Positions 9,241-17,810 of a stretch of 64,000 nucleotides of DNA are shown piece after piece. Made by a program: the position numbers and the translations under genes. Source of the stretch: Ktedonobacteria bacterium brp13 (GTDB taxonomy: Bacteria > Chloroflexota > Ktedonobacteria > Ktedonobacterales > Ktedonobacteraceae); contig AP024096.1 in NCBI GenBank assembly GCA_015099395.1, positions 7,171,485-7,235,484 of the forward strand. Reading direction: 5' to 3'. The notes below the pieces were generated by a model that worked only from the letters and a program-made list of their open reading frames with translations, ran no database searches and had not been told where the DNA came from. Numbering within the stretch: position 1 is the stretch's first letter; each line of letters opens with the position of its first letter.

Positions 9241-9783
9241 ATGAAAAGAAACGGACAATATCCCCATAGTTCTAATGCGAACGGTAAAGTGAGTATTGAT
9301 GAGGAGAACAAGACCGTGGAGCGTGTAAGCATTGAGCAATTGCGCCGCCTGGTCCGTATGCTTGATGAGAGTGATGTATCAGAGATCAGCGTCGAGCGTG
9401 CGGACGAGGGGATGCGCCTGGTGATGCGCAAAGCGCAAGCGCAAGATGGTGGCATCCAGGGAACCGCTGCCTATCAATGGGCCGAAGGCTCGGAAGAAGA
9501 GCTATCGTCGAGCGAGATTGAGGCTGGCGAGACCCGGCATACAATTACCGCCTCGCTGGTTGGTATATTTCATAGCTGGGCAAAGCCTAAAGGCAAATCC
9601 CTGGTAGCCGTTGGTGATCTTGTGAAGATTGGCCAGCGCGTCGGTACGTTGCAATCTTTGAACGTTATGAATGAGATCGAAACAACTATTGCCGGTCGTA
9701 TCGTCGAAATTCTGGTGGAAGAGGGTCAGGCCGTTGAATATGGGCAGCAATTGATGGTCATCGACAGCTCAGAGGAGGCGTAG
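9241..9783 (+). CDS. BCCP-like protein (AccB family) lacking the biotinyl lysine
   Basis: Homologue of the biotin carboxyl carrier protein of acetyl-CoA carboxylase, 180 residues. The ATG at 9241 has GGGAGG 9 bases upstream. The N-terminal helix region reads IEQLRRLVRMLDESDVSEI, as in true AccB. The C-terminal biotinyl/lipoyl hammerhead domain (about 105-180) has the usual fold pattern, with VGDLVKIGQRVG, GRIVEILVEEGQ and VEYGQQLMVID. The hairpin turn that normally reads EAMKMMNEI reads QSLNVMNEI, so Asn141 (codon AAC at 9661) occupies the biotinylation site. It lies in the accB position of a conserved operon but accC is absent. It cannot be a biotin carrier as read; a structural or regulatory role is inference. 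Confidence 0.85.
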   Translation: MKRNGQYPHSSNANGKVSIDEENKTVERVSIEQLRRLVRMLDESDVSEISVERADEGMRLVMRKAQAQDGGIQGTAAYQWAEGSEEELSSSEIEAGETRHTITASLVGIFHSWAKPKGKSLVAVGDLVKIGQRVGTLQSLNVMNEIETTIAGRIVEILVEEGQAVEYGQQLMVIDSSEEA

Positions 9784-9788
9784 ACCGC

Positions 9789-11018
9789 ATGTATTCGCTG
9801 GACTCGCAAGGCACACAAGGCACTCCCACCGCAATCAGCGTCTCAGCTCTCTCTTTGTATCTCAAAGAGCTGCTGGAGGCCAATGATATCTTACAGAATA
9901 TCTGGATACATGGTGAGGTCTCGAACTGCAAAACCTATCCATCGGGCCATTGTTATTTTACCCTGAAGGAGGGCGAGGCACAGATCATGTGCGTGTTCTT
10001 TAAGCATGCACGCTTGCGCACTTCTGCTCCGACTTTGCGAGATGGTATGGCGCTTGCAGTAAATGGTCGTATCTCGTTTTATGAGCGCGATGGGAAGCTT
10101 CAATGTTATGTGGATGCGGTCCTGCCCCTGGGCGAAGGTGCGTTGTTCCAGCGGTTTGAGCAGTTAAAGCATCAACTTGCGGCTGAAGGTCTTTTTGCTG
10201 AAGAGCGTAAGCGGCCATTGCCAGCACAACCAGAGGTTATCGGTATTGTCACCTCATTACAAGCTGCGGCGCTCCGTGATATGTTGCGTGTCTTACGCAA
10301 CCGCTATCCATTGGTGCGCGTTATACTCTCGCCTGCGTTGGTCCAGGGTGCTGATGCCCCGGCTTCGATTGCCGCGGCTCTGGATCTCTTAAACGAGCAT
10401 GGAGAGGCTGATGTCATCATTGTTGGTCGTGGTGGTGGCTCAATAGAGGAGCTGTGGGCTTTTAATGAAGAGAGTGTAGCGCGTGCCATCGCTCGTTCGC
10501 GGATCCCCGTGATCAGTGGTGTTGGACATGAAACCGATTTTACCATTGCAGACTTCGTCGCTGATCACCGTGCCTCGACACCAACTGCCGCCGCCACTGC
10601 TGCTGTACCCGATATCGCAGAATGGCGTGAAGACCTTCTCTACAGACAACAGTTATTGACAGACCTGATCCAGGCGTATATTGTTAATGCCAGCGAACAG
10701 GTAGAGGACGCTGTACAGGATCTTCGGCGTGTAAGTCCACTCAGCATGATAGCGCAACGTCGTCAGCAGCTGGACGAATACACGGATCGTATGCAGGTTA
10801 GCATGCAGCACACACTTTCACTACAGACTGAACGCCTGCGTAGCCTGGCATTGCAACTGCATTCATTGAGTCCTCTGCTGACAATCGCTCGTGGCTATGC
10901 CGTTGTGCGCCGCGATAGCGATCAGGCCGTGGTCTCCAGTGTGCAACAGGTCAGCCCTGGCGAGGCCTTAACTGTGCAGGTACAGGACGGAGATATCCTG
11001 GTAAACGTACGTTCTTAA
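9789..11018 (+). CDS. xseA: Exodeoxyribonuclease VII large subunit
   Basis: Catalytic subunit of the ssDNA exonuclease ExoVII. It has 409 residues: an N-terminal OB-fold (about 13-115; VSNCKTYPSGHCYFTLKE), a catalytic core with the family signature VGRGGGSIEELWAFNEE and SGVGHETDFTIADFVADHRA, then a helical region and a C-terminal beta tail (LTVQVQDGDILVNV). GAGGAGG lies upstream of the ATG, only 5 bp after the BCCP-like gene stop. The partner xseB follows. Confidence 0.97.
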   Translation: MYSLDSQGTQGTPTAISVSALSLYLKELLEANDILQNIWIHGEVSNCKTYPSGHCYFTLKEGEAQIMCVFFKHARLRTSAPTLRDGMALAVNGRISFYERDGKLQCYVDAVLPLGEGALFQRFEQLKHQLAAEGLFAEERKRPLPAQPEVIGIVTSLQAAALRDMLRVLRNRYPLVRVILSPALVQGADAPASIAAALDLLNEHGEADVIIVGRGGGSIEELWAFNEESVARAIARSRIPVISGVGHETDFTIADFVADHRASTPTAAATAAVPDIAEWREDLLYRQQLLTDLIQAYIVNASEQVEDAVQDLRRVSPLSMIAQRRQQLDEYTDRMQVSMQHTLSLQTERLRSLALQLHSLSPLLTIARGYAVVRRDSDQAVVSSVQQVSPGEALTVQVQDGDILVNVRS

Positions 11019-11043
11019 TACACATGCTGTGGGAAGAAGAGAA

Positions 11044-11268
11044 ATGGACGAATTAAGCTTTGAAGAAGCCTTTGAGCAGCTTGAAAAGACGATTGCTGCA
11101 TTAAAAGATGGAAAGATGCCGCTGGATCAGGCGCTACAGCAATATCAAGGTGGTATGCAGCTTGCTCAGTATTGCAACCAACTGTTGCAGAAGGCAGAAT
11201 TGACCGTACAGCAGCTCAGCAGCTCGGAGAGTGAAGATGAACTCACTATTTCGCCTCTTGATATGTAG
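11044..11268 (+). CDS. xseB: Exodeoxyribonuclease VII small subunit
   Basis: Helical partner of XseA, 74 residues, the usual length. It contains LSFEEAFEQLEKTIAALKDG and MPLDQALQQYQGGMQL, the two-helix hallmark. The ATG at 11044 is preferred over a GTG at 11029, because a purine-rich GGGAAGAAGAG stretch sits just before it. It follows xseA by 25 bp. Confidence 0.95.
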   Translation: MDELSFEEAFEQLEKTIAALKDGKMPLDQALQQYQGGMQLAQYCNQLLQKAELTVQQLSSSESEDELTISPLDM

Positions 11269-11292
11269 AGAGGTAGATTTTAGGTTCGCATA

Positions 11293-11730
11293 ATGAATAC
11301 CTCTATATTGGATAATCATGTTCTGGTTGCAGCGTTTTTAGCCTGGTTTGTCGCTCAGGTAAGTAAAGCGCTACTCGATTTTATAACACAACGCAAACTT
11401 ATATTGAGTCGCCTTGTCTCTTCGGGTGGTATGCCGAGCTCGCATTCAGCGTTAGTCACTGGATTGGCGACTGCTGCTGGTCGTCAATATGGTGTGACCT
11501 CGCCGGTTTTTGCTATCGCGGTCGTGCTGGCTTCTATTGTTATGTACGATGCAGCCGGTGTGCGGCGTGCAGTAAGTATCCAGGCACGTATTTTAAATCA
11601 AATGATTGAAGAGGCTTTTCAGGGGAGCCCGATGGCAGAGAAGCGCTTGCGCGAACTCATTGGTCATACGCCTGTGCAAGTCTTTGTCGGTGGGATACTA
11701 GGGATTGTCATTGGTTTCCTTCTGACGTAG
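11293..11730 (+). CDS. Divergent PAP2-family membrane protein (DUF212, YuiD-like)
   Basis: Small integral membrane protein of 145 residues related to PAP2 acid phosphatases. Motifs seen are SGGMPSSHSALVTGLATA (phosphatase-like SxxxH motif) and YDAAGVRRAVSIQARILN, both typical of DUF212. There are about four membrane segments. It may act on a lipid phosphate, but the substrate of this family is not established. It follows xseB by 24 bp and is the last gene before a terminator, so it is probably co-transcribed. Confidence 0.85.
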   Translation: MNTSILDNHVLVAAFLAWFVAQVSKALLDFITQRKLILSRLVSSGGMPSSHSALVTGLATAAGRQYGVTSPVFAIAVVLASIVMYDAAGVRRAVSIQARILNQMIEEAFQGSPMAEKRLRELIGHTPVQVFVGGILGIVIGFLLT

Positions 11731-11792
11731 CTATCGCCACATGGCCGCATGTCTTGCTTTGTGTATTGATAGCTTTCTTTTGCCGTTTCTTC

Positions 11793-11826
11793 ATAAGTCT
11801 TCGCTCTACGAAGGCTTATTTTTTTT
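11793..11826 (+). terminator. Terminator of the aroKB-to-DUF212 operon
   Basis: An 11-bp stem with one G-T pair (11793-11803 with 11809-11819, 5-nt loop) ends in eight T. Confidence 0.9.
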
Positions 11827-12574
11827 ATGACTTCATTTGCAGCCTTCTCTTTAATTGACCACTACTACGTATACCAATTTAGAAACAGCAGTGGCGTCGC
11901 TAGAAATATTTAGAAACACATTTATCTGCTGAAAAATAGTTTTCATGTAGCATAGCACACTGTAATATATGAATTTGTCAATTCAGGTTAAAAGGAAATT
12001 ATTATTTTTAACGTATATTATGGCTTATATAGCAGATAGTCTTTTTATTCTAGTGAATAGATTTTACATGCACGGGAAATTTGAGTATAGGGAGTATATA
12101 TATATGGATATTGAGTGAGAAGAAGGCTTCCTTAGTAAATACATTAGAGATGGTTGATCAACATGTAAGGAATTAAAGTAATGTATGAAATTACCACATT
12201 GACACATTGCAATTTAAAAAGTCATACTGTATAGTGTTTATCAGACGATAAGCAAATAGTGATATAAGGATATGCTTTCATAGGCTGGATGTAGCTGGGC
12301 CAATATATGAGTGAATAGCTATGATAGGATATTCTTTATCATATTCTATGTTTTCAATCCTTTTGAGAATAGAATACAGGTAGGTGCAATAATAAAGACT
12401 TGTGCACCACTTTTTTATTGTTGACGTGTTGTATGTAGTCGCCCACTCCTGTCTGACCGATTGTATATGTGTATGTATATGCTTCTTCACAGGTTCATTC
12501 TCATCTCTTGTCCATGTATTGTGGTAAAGAAGTTCTGAAAAAATGCGCTTCTTAATGAAGTTGGAGGAGACAAG
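11827..12574. other. AT-rich intergenic region, no gene seen
   Basis: About 750 bp of AT-rich sequence with no convincing coding frame, tRNA or clear repeat. A 70-codon minus-strand frame at 12278-12490 has no recognisable motif. The last 50 bp hold the ribosome site TTGGAGGAG of the next gene. Promoters for the response regulator probably lie here, but none stands out. Confidence 0.6.
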
Positions 12575-13303
12575 ATGAAATTACTGGTCATCGATAGTGA
12601 CCGTGATTTGGTCGAGATGCTCACTAGTTGGCTAAAGACGTTAGGATACGAAGTGTATCGTGCGTATACTGCGGACCGAGCCAGGACAGAATGGCTGGAG
12701 CAGAGGCCTGACCTGGTGATTATGGATACTGCATTAAAAGATGTTGATATGCTTGCTCTCTGCCGGGAATTGCGTACAAAGCATGATGCTTTGACGCTGG
12801 TTGTGACTGATGGGAAAGATGTGCAGGATGAGGTGCGTTGTCTTGAGTCTGGTGCTGATGATTATCTGCGCAAGCCCTTCTTCCCATCACAATTGCTAGC
12901 TCGTATCCGCGCCGTAAGCCGACGTTCGCGCAATACATTGGAGAGACGTCCCTCCTCGTTAATTCATGTCGGCCCTATCTGTGTAGATTCCCTCCATAAC
13001 GAGGTCACCGTAAGCGGGAAGACGGCGCGACTCACGCCTACTGAGAGCAAGATGTTACATCTGCTCGCCATTAATGCCAACGATGTCTGTACTGCTAGCC
13101 AGATCGTGACCCATGTTTGGGGCTATGATGGAGATGGCGACGCCTGCCTCATTAAGGCTCATATCCGTCACCTGCGTCAGAAGGTCGAGCCAGACCCCAG
13201 TAGCCCACGTTTTATCTTGACGGTCCCTGGTGTTGGCTATACCTTGATTCGTCGTTCGTTAGAAGATGAGTCGGCCCATGCTTTACATGTCGTCTCAGTT
13301 TAA
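12575..13303 (+). CDS. OmpR/PhoB-family response regulator
   Basis: DNA-binding response regulator of 242 residues. The receiver domain (1-115) has acidic residue Asp7, phospho-acceptor Asp51 (VIMDTALKD), Thr78 and Lys100 (LRKPF). The second pocket acid is Ser8 instead of Asp. A winged-helix domain (about 130-232) follows, with LTPTESKMLHLLAINAND and the recognition helix region KAHIRHLRQKVEPDP. GGAGGAG precedes the ATG. No histidine kinase is adjacent, so it is an orphan. Its place at the edge of the EPS locus suggests, but does not prove, control of that locus. Confidence 0.92.
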   Translation: MKLLVIDSDRDLVEMLTSWLKTLGYEVYRAYTADRARTEWLEQRPDLVIMDTALKDVDMLALCRELRTKHDALTLVVTDGKDVQDEVRCLESGADDYLRKPFFPSQLLARIRAVSRRSRNTLERRPSSLIHVGPICVDSLHNEVTVSGKTARLTPTESKMLHLLAINANDVCTASQIVTHVWGYDGDGDACLIKAHIRHLRQKVEPDPSSPRFILTVPGVGYTLIRRSLEDESAHALHVVSV

Positions 13304-13678
13304 TTGATTATTGCCAATACTATTCTCTATAAAGAGTGTGTGCAGCCTGTTCTCGTATGTGAACCGTACTTTGGCCTTCATCTTACAGTGATTTTTATTG
13401 ATTACTATTGTGTGTATGGTCGTTTTCCATTACATGCGAGAAGTGTCAACAGATATGCCCACACTCACCTTTTTGCTATTCACACAAACATTTAGCAATT
13501 TCTTTATATATTAAATAGATGTATCTATGTAGGAAGTAGACATATCTCTAGAAGAAGTGTACTCGATTCTCTACCTCCTATTCCTCATGATCACCGCATT
13601 GTGTTAGCTCCTGGCATGCTCTGTAAACCTCCATCGTCTATGCTGGTAAAGAAATAAAAATCGGATTGCGAGGTTGTT
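13304..13678. other. Intergenic, no gene seen
   Basis: 375 bp of AT-rich sequence without a supportable coding frame, RNA gene or repeat. Confidence 0.5.
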
Positions 13679-14140
13679 GTGAGTAATCAGCGAAGAGAAG
13701 TCCAGCAGGAAATGGAGCATACACAAAAGATCGCAGACGAGGTGTCTGCAATTCCTGTTCCCTGTCTATCATTGATACGCCGGGTTTCAAAGAGACACTA
13801 TCGGCTATTACCTTTATGGTTTATGCAGCGCTATCGCTGCATCGTTATTGGAAAAGCCAGTGATGCTTTAACGCTAGCCGTGACGGATCTCCATAACACG
13901 GAGAGGCTCACGATTGTGCAGGAGTTAACTGGCTGTCATGCTCTTTTTCCTGTGATGGTGAGTGAGCGGCAGATGAAGCTCCTGTTACGGCGCATTGAGC
14001 GAGCTATCAAGCGCGAGCAGCCACAGGAGTTGGAGCCCTGGCGTGTAAGGGAGAAGCCAGAATTGTATCCCTCTGTACAAACGATGATACAGTTCCTTAC
14101 TTATAATAGCGGGGAACTGTATCGAAAGGAAGATAGGTAA
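13679..14140 (+). CDS. Small protein with a GspE-N/MshEN-like domain
   Basis: Uncharacterised protein of up to 153 residues. Residues about 40-115 resemble the N-terminal domain of type II secretion/type IV pilus ATPases (GspE/PilB): LPLWFMQRYRCIVIGK, LTLAVTDLHN, and LTGCHALFPVMVSERQMK match its pattern. The ATPase part is absent, so it is a free-standing domain. Such domains can mediate partner or cyclic-di-GMP binding, but the MshEN binding motif is not evident. The start is uncertain: GTG at 13679 or ATG at 13712. It sits between a response regulator and the EPS genes. Confidence 0.6.
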   Translation: MSNQRREVQQEMEHTQKIADEVSAIPVPCLSLIRRVSKRHYRLLPLWFMQRYRCIVIGKASDALTLAVTDLHNTERLTIVQELTGCHALFPVMVSERQMKLLLRRIERAIKREQPQELEPWRVREKPELYPSVQTMIQFLTYNSGELYRKEDR

Positions 14141-14170
14141 ATTTTTATGTGTCTATATATCATGCACGTC

Positions 14171-14845
14171 TTATGCACCACCGCGAGCAAAGATCATAAC
14201 TGGAACGGTTAAGACGACTAATTGAAAGTCTTTCCAAAGCGATTGATGTTCAAGATATTCGATATCCATTTCAACCATATTTTGAAATGTCACGCGCGAG
14301 CGCCCATAGACCTGCCAGGTACCAGTAATACCAGGTTTGCCTACCATACGCAGCCACTCATAGGACGTATACAGTTCAACCTCATAGGGGAGCGGTGGGC
14401 GTGGCCCAACGAGCGACATCTTACCCCGCAATACATTCCAGAATTGAGGTAGCTCATCCAGGCTTGTCTTGCGAATAAAGCGGCCGACACGTGTGATACG
14501 TGGGTCATTTACATCTTTGTATGCTAATTTGCCGCTGGAATCATCATGAAGTTTTGCGCCATTCATATATTGAATAATTTTTTCCTGGTGAGCTTTTTGA
14601 TCGCTATTCGTATACATTGAGCGAAATTTAAGCATGCCAAATTCGACGCCATCCTGACCAATACGCTTTTGACGAAAGAAGACAGGACCTTTAGAGTCGA
14701 GCTTGATACAGAGCGCGATGACAATACCCGCCAGGATAACAAGTGGTGCAATAAGAAGCGTGAGCGCGATATCGAAGACGCGCTTGGCTCGTATATAGCC
14801 CGTATTTATGCTGATCGTTCGGACTGGTGCCGATTGAACAACCAT
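14171..14845 (-). CDS. Initiating sugar-1-phosphate transferase of EPS synthesis (bacterial sugar transferase family)
   Basis: Transfers a sugar phosphate from a nucleotide sugar to undecaprenyl phosphate, the first step of Wzx/Wzy-type polymer assembly. The ATG at 14845 is chosen because GGGAGGG lies 6 bases upstream; an upstream ATG at 14902 has no such site. The 224-residue product has one N-terminal hydrophobic segment (KRVFDIALTLLIAPLVIL) and then the catalytic core: FRQKRIG, KFRSMYTNSD, KTSLDELPQFWNVLRGKMS, LVGPRPPLPYE, KPGITGTWQV. It is the short, PglC-like form without the polytopic N-terminal half of WbaP. It is transcribed away from the aminotransferase gene. Confidence 0.93.
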   Translation of the reverse strand: MVVQSAPVRTISINTGYIRAKRVFDIALTLLIAPLVILAGIVIALCIKLDSKGPVFFRQKRIGQDGVEFGMLKFRSMYTNSDQKAHQEKIIQYMNGAKLHDDSSGKLAYKDVNDPRITRVGRFIRKTSLDELPQFWNVLRGKMSLVGPRPPLPYEVELYTSYEWLRMVGKPGITGTWQVYGRSRVTFQNMVEMDIEYLEHQSLWKDFQLVVLTVPVMIFARGGA

Positions 14846-15227
14846 TGTTGCCCTCCCAAATGTCAGACGCAGAGAAAAAACATTCAGTGTTCTCTCCTTC
14901 ATTCTTCTACACTCAATATTACTTTATGCAGGTGTACAAATGGTGAGGATTATAATGGAGATATGGTAAAGAGTTTTAAATTGGGTGGTAAAAACGCAAG
15001 AATAGCTTAGATGTATCAAATTATTTTGAGCATGATATACTACATACAATTTTATAGTATAGGTGACGTTATCTTTACTAAGAATCAGCAGTTTAACCTA
15101 TACTACACCATAAGGACCATCACATTGCTACTTTTATTTGCTACTATGATGAGTATAAGCGCTTATTGTAAGTTATGTTTTATATCTGTTTGAACTATGT
15201 AAAATAATTCAAGGAGTATTAGAGATA
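14846..15227. other. Divergent intergenic region
   Basis: About 380 bp between the sugar transferase (minus) and the aminotransferase (plus). It is AT-rich and presumably holds both promoters. A 60-codon frame at 15011-15193 is hydrophobic and biased, with no ribosome site, and is not supported. Confidence 0.5.
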
Positions 15228-16361
15228 GTGCCTTCATTACGTGTACCTCTTGTTGATTTACGCGCACAATACCTCACATTGAAGCCAGAGTTTCTTGCTG
15301 CTTTTGAGGATGTGCTGGACTCTATGCATCTGTTTCTAGGACCACGCCAGCAAGAGTTTGAGCAGGCGTTTGCGGCGTATAGTGAGAGCCACTATGGTGT
15401 TGGTGTCTCTAATGGCACCGATGCTCTTATCCTGGCGTTACGAGCCTGTGAGATTGGCCCTGGTGATGAGGTGATTACCGTCTCCAATACATTTATTGCG
15501 ACGGTCGAGGCGATTGCGGCAGTAGGTGCGACGCCGGTCTTTGTCGATGTCGATCCTGAGACCTACCTGATGGATTGGCGACAGATAGAGTCGGTACTGA
15601 CCGCGCAGACTCGCGCGCTTCTCCCGGTGCATCTTTATGGCCATGTTGCGGAGATGCAGCCGATACTCGATATCGCTCGTGCTCATGATCTGCGGGTGAT
15701 TGAAGATGCTTCGCAAGCGCATGGTGCTATGTACCTGGGACGTCGTGTCGGTTCGCTGGGCGATATCGCTTGTTTTAGTCTGTATTTTAGCAAGAACCTT
15801 GGAGCCTTTGGGGAAGCAGGTATCTGTACCACCAATGACGATGCGCTGGCGGTACGCATGCGTATGATCCGTGACCATGGTTCGCGGGTACGGTATGAGC
15901 ACGAGGTTATGGGGCAGAACTTCCGTATGGATGAGCTACAGGCGGCGGTCCTGGCGATCAAGCTACCGTATCTGGAGCGCTGGAATGCGGCGCGTCAGGA
16001 GCATGCTCGCTACTATAGTGAGCAGTTGCGTGATGTTGTGGATGCCGTTCCGGTAGTACGCCCCTGGGGGACGCATGTCTATTGCTACTATGTCATTCGG
16101 GTTGCTGAACGTGCGCAATTCCAACAAGCGTTACTCGCCGATGGTATCGGAACAAGCATCCACTATCCTACCCCTATCCATATGCAAGCGGCCTGTGCCT
16201 CTTATGGCTACCAGCCTGGTAGCCTGCCCATCACGGAGAGATTGGCAGCCGATATTGTCTCCTTACCAATGTATCCCGAGCTGACCGCAGAACAGTTGCA
16301 GCTAGTCGTTGATAGTGTCAAAAAACATGTAAAAAGCTCTACTTCTCAAGGTCTGGTATAA
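15228..16361 (+). CDS. DegT/DnrJ/EryC1 sugar aminotransferase
   Basis: PLP-dependent aminotransferase acting on keto-sugar nucleotides, 377 residues. Motifs are VSNGTDALILALRA (phosphate-binding), EDASQAHGA, and SLYFSKNLGAFGEAG with the Schiff-base Lys189. The C-terminal part has HVYCYYVIR and SIHYPTPIHMQ. The start is GTG at 15228 with AAGGAG 11 bases upstream. With the oxidoreductase downstream, the 6-dehydrogenase at 36681 and the acetyltransferase at 46537 it makes a set like WbpE/B/A/D, which would place it as the 3-keto-uronate aminotransferase (inference). Confidence 0.93.
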   Translation: MPSLRVPLVDLRAQYLTLKPEFLAAFEDVLDSMHLFLGPRQQEFEQAFAAYSESHYGVGVSNGTDALILALRACEIGPGDEVITVSNTFIATVEAIAAVGATPVFVDVDPETYLMDWRQIESVLTAQTRALLPVHLYGHVAEMQPILDIARAHDLRVIEDASQAHGAMYLGRRVGSLGDIACFSLYFSKNLGAFGEAGICTTNDDALAVRMRMIRDHGSRVRYEHEVMGQNFRMDELQAAVLAIKLPYLERWNAARQEHARYYSEQLRDVVDAVPVVRPWGTHVYCYYVIRVAERAQFQQALLADGIGTSIHYPTPIHMQAACASYGYQPGSLPITERLAADIVSLPMYPELTAEQLQLVVDSVKKHVKSSTSQGLV

Positions 16362-16449
16362 GCCTGGGCACGCGGATATGAGCGCAGCCGTATGGTGTTC
16401 ATTGTAGCGTATGTAAGAACGTAATAGCGTATGACGAAGGATTGTCTGT

Positions 16450-17481
16450 ATGAGAACCGATCTACGATTTGGTGTTATAGGCTGGGGATATTGGGGACCG
16501 AAGATTGCGCGCAATTTAGATGGTCTCTCGAATGCGTCTGTCGTAATGGTTGCTGATCTGGATCAGCGGCGTCTTGCATCGATTGTTGCCAATCAACCCT
16601 GGATCAAGACGACGACAAGTATACAAGATGTGTTGGCCTCCGATGTCGATGGTGTTGTCATTGCTACCCCTGTGCGTACACACTATGCGTTGGCGAAAGA
16701 GGCATTGTTACAGGGGAAGCACGTATTGGTTGAGAAACCGTTGACAGCCAGTGTCGCCGAGGCCGAAGAGTTGGTCGCATTGGCCCACGACATGAAGCTT
16801 ACATTGATGGTGGGCCATACCTTTGAATATAGCCCGGCCGTCAATGAACTGCGCAAGTTGGTGCAGAGCGGTGACCTGGGCAAGATCTACTGTGTAGAGG
16901 CTGAACGGGTTAATCTGGGTCTCTTCCGTAGCGATATCAATGTCATCTGGGATCTTGCCCCTCATGATGTCTCCATCCTTCTCTATCTCTTTGGTAAGAC
17001 CCCTAAACATATCAAAGTCCAGGCTCACGCCCATATTCAACCTAATATCTGCGATGTCGCTCATCTCGACCTGGAGTTTGAGGGTGACATGAGTGCGCAT
17101 ATCCACGTGAGTTGGCTCCATCCTTGCAAAATTCGTCGTGTCACCGTTATTGGTGATGAGCGCATGGTTGTCTATGATGATACCAATCCCTCTGAAATGA
17201 TCAAAGTCTACAATAAAGGTGCTGACGTCCATGCCGATCCTGTCGTCTCCTATCGTTACGGTGCAATTACTATCCCACATATTGACTGGATGGAGCCGTT
17301 ACGTCTGGAGTGTGAAGACTTTGCCAATGCCATTATCACTGGCGAGAAGCCGCGTGCCAATGGCGAAGTCGGACTGGCCGTTGTACGTGTGCTAGAGCGT
17401 GCTCAAGAGGCCTTACAGCAGCAGGAGCGGTCGATACCTATGGCTACTACTGCTGAAGAGAGTACCGTCTCCTCGCGCTGA
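16450..17481 (+). CDS. Gfo/Idh/MocA family oxidoreductase
   Basis: NAD(P)-dependent sugar dehydrogenase of 343 residues. It has a Rossmann fold with GVIGWGYWGPKIARNL, the conserved EKP motif (HVLVEKPLT), and the substrate domain with HTFEYSPAVNEL and WDLAPHDVSILLYL. It directly follows the aminotransferase and ends at a terminator, so the two probably form a unit. By context it could supply the 3-keto sugar for the aminotransferase, as WbpB does, but sequence resemblance to WbpB proper was not tested. Confidence 0.9.
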   Translation: MRTDLRFGVIGWGYWGPKIARNLDGLSNASVVMVADLDQRRLASIVANQPWIKTTTSIQDVLASDVDGVVIATPVRTHYALAKEALLQGKHVLVEKPLTASVAEAEELVALAHDMKLTLMVGHTFEYSPAVNELRKLVQSGDLGKIYCVEAERVNLGLFRSDINVIWDLAPHDVSILLYLFGKTPKHIKVQAHAHIQPNICDVAHLDLEFEGDMSAHIHVSWLHPCKIRRVTVIGDERMVVYDDTNPSEMIKVYNKGADVHADPVVSYRYGAITIPHIDWMEPLRLECEDFANAIITGEKPRANGEVGLAVVRVLERAQEALQQQERSIPMATTAEESTVSSR

Positions 17482-17506
17482 TGTTATTTTGCGCTTATAG
17501 AAAATG

Positions 17507-17554
17507 AAGGACTGGTAGCCGAGGAGAGAGATATTCCTGGTTACCAGTCCTTTT
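17507..17554 (+). terminator. Terminator after the oxidoreductase gene
   Basis: A 14-bp near-perfect stem (17507-17520 with 17539-17552) is followed by TTTT. Confidence 0.75.
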
Positions 17555-17608
17555 GTGGGTCTTTAATGTTTGGCAGCAGGTTGTGGGTCTTTAAAGCCTA
17601 ACAGCAGG
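17553..17608 (+). repeat. Tandem duplication of a 28-bp unit
   Basis: Two 28-bp copies (17553-17580 and 17581-17608) share TTGTGGGTCTTTAA at their start and CAGCAGG at their end, and differ only in the middle. Confidence 0.8.
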
Positions 17609-17810
17609 ATGGCTAGCCGGTATCGATCAAGCTTACAATAGCGCCCAGCGTCAGGACTGTATCAGGGGTCTGTGGTGCAATGGAACAGAAAAGTGGTTTA
17701 GGAGAAAGGGGTACAAAGAGCAGAAAGGATGAAGTTTCCCTCATTTCCCCTTGATGAAACCTGCTCTATCCTGTACAATCCTCTCCAAATATTCGAGAGG
17801 AATAACTCGT

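Noticed and set aside
12278-12490. 70-codon minus-strand frame in the AT-rich gap
   Set aside because: No ribosome site and no recognisable features.
15011-15193. 60-codon hydrophobic frame before the aminotransferase gene
   Set aside because: Composition follows AT-rich DNA, and there is no ribosome site; a small membrane peptide cannot be ruled out but is not supported.
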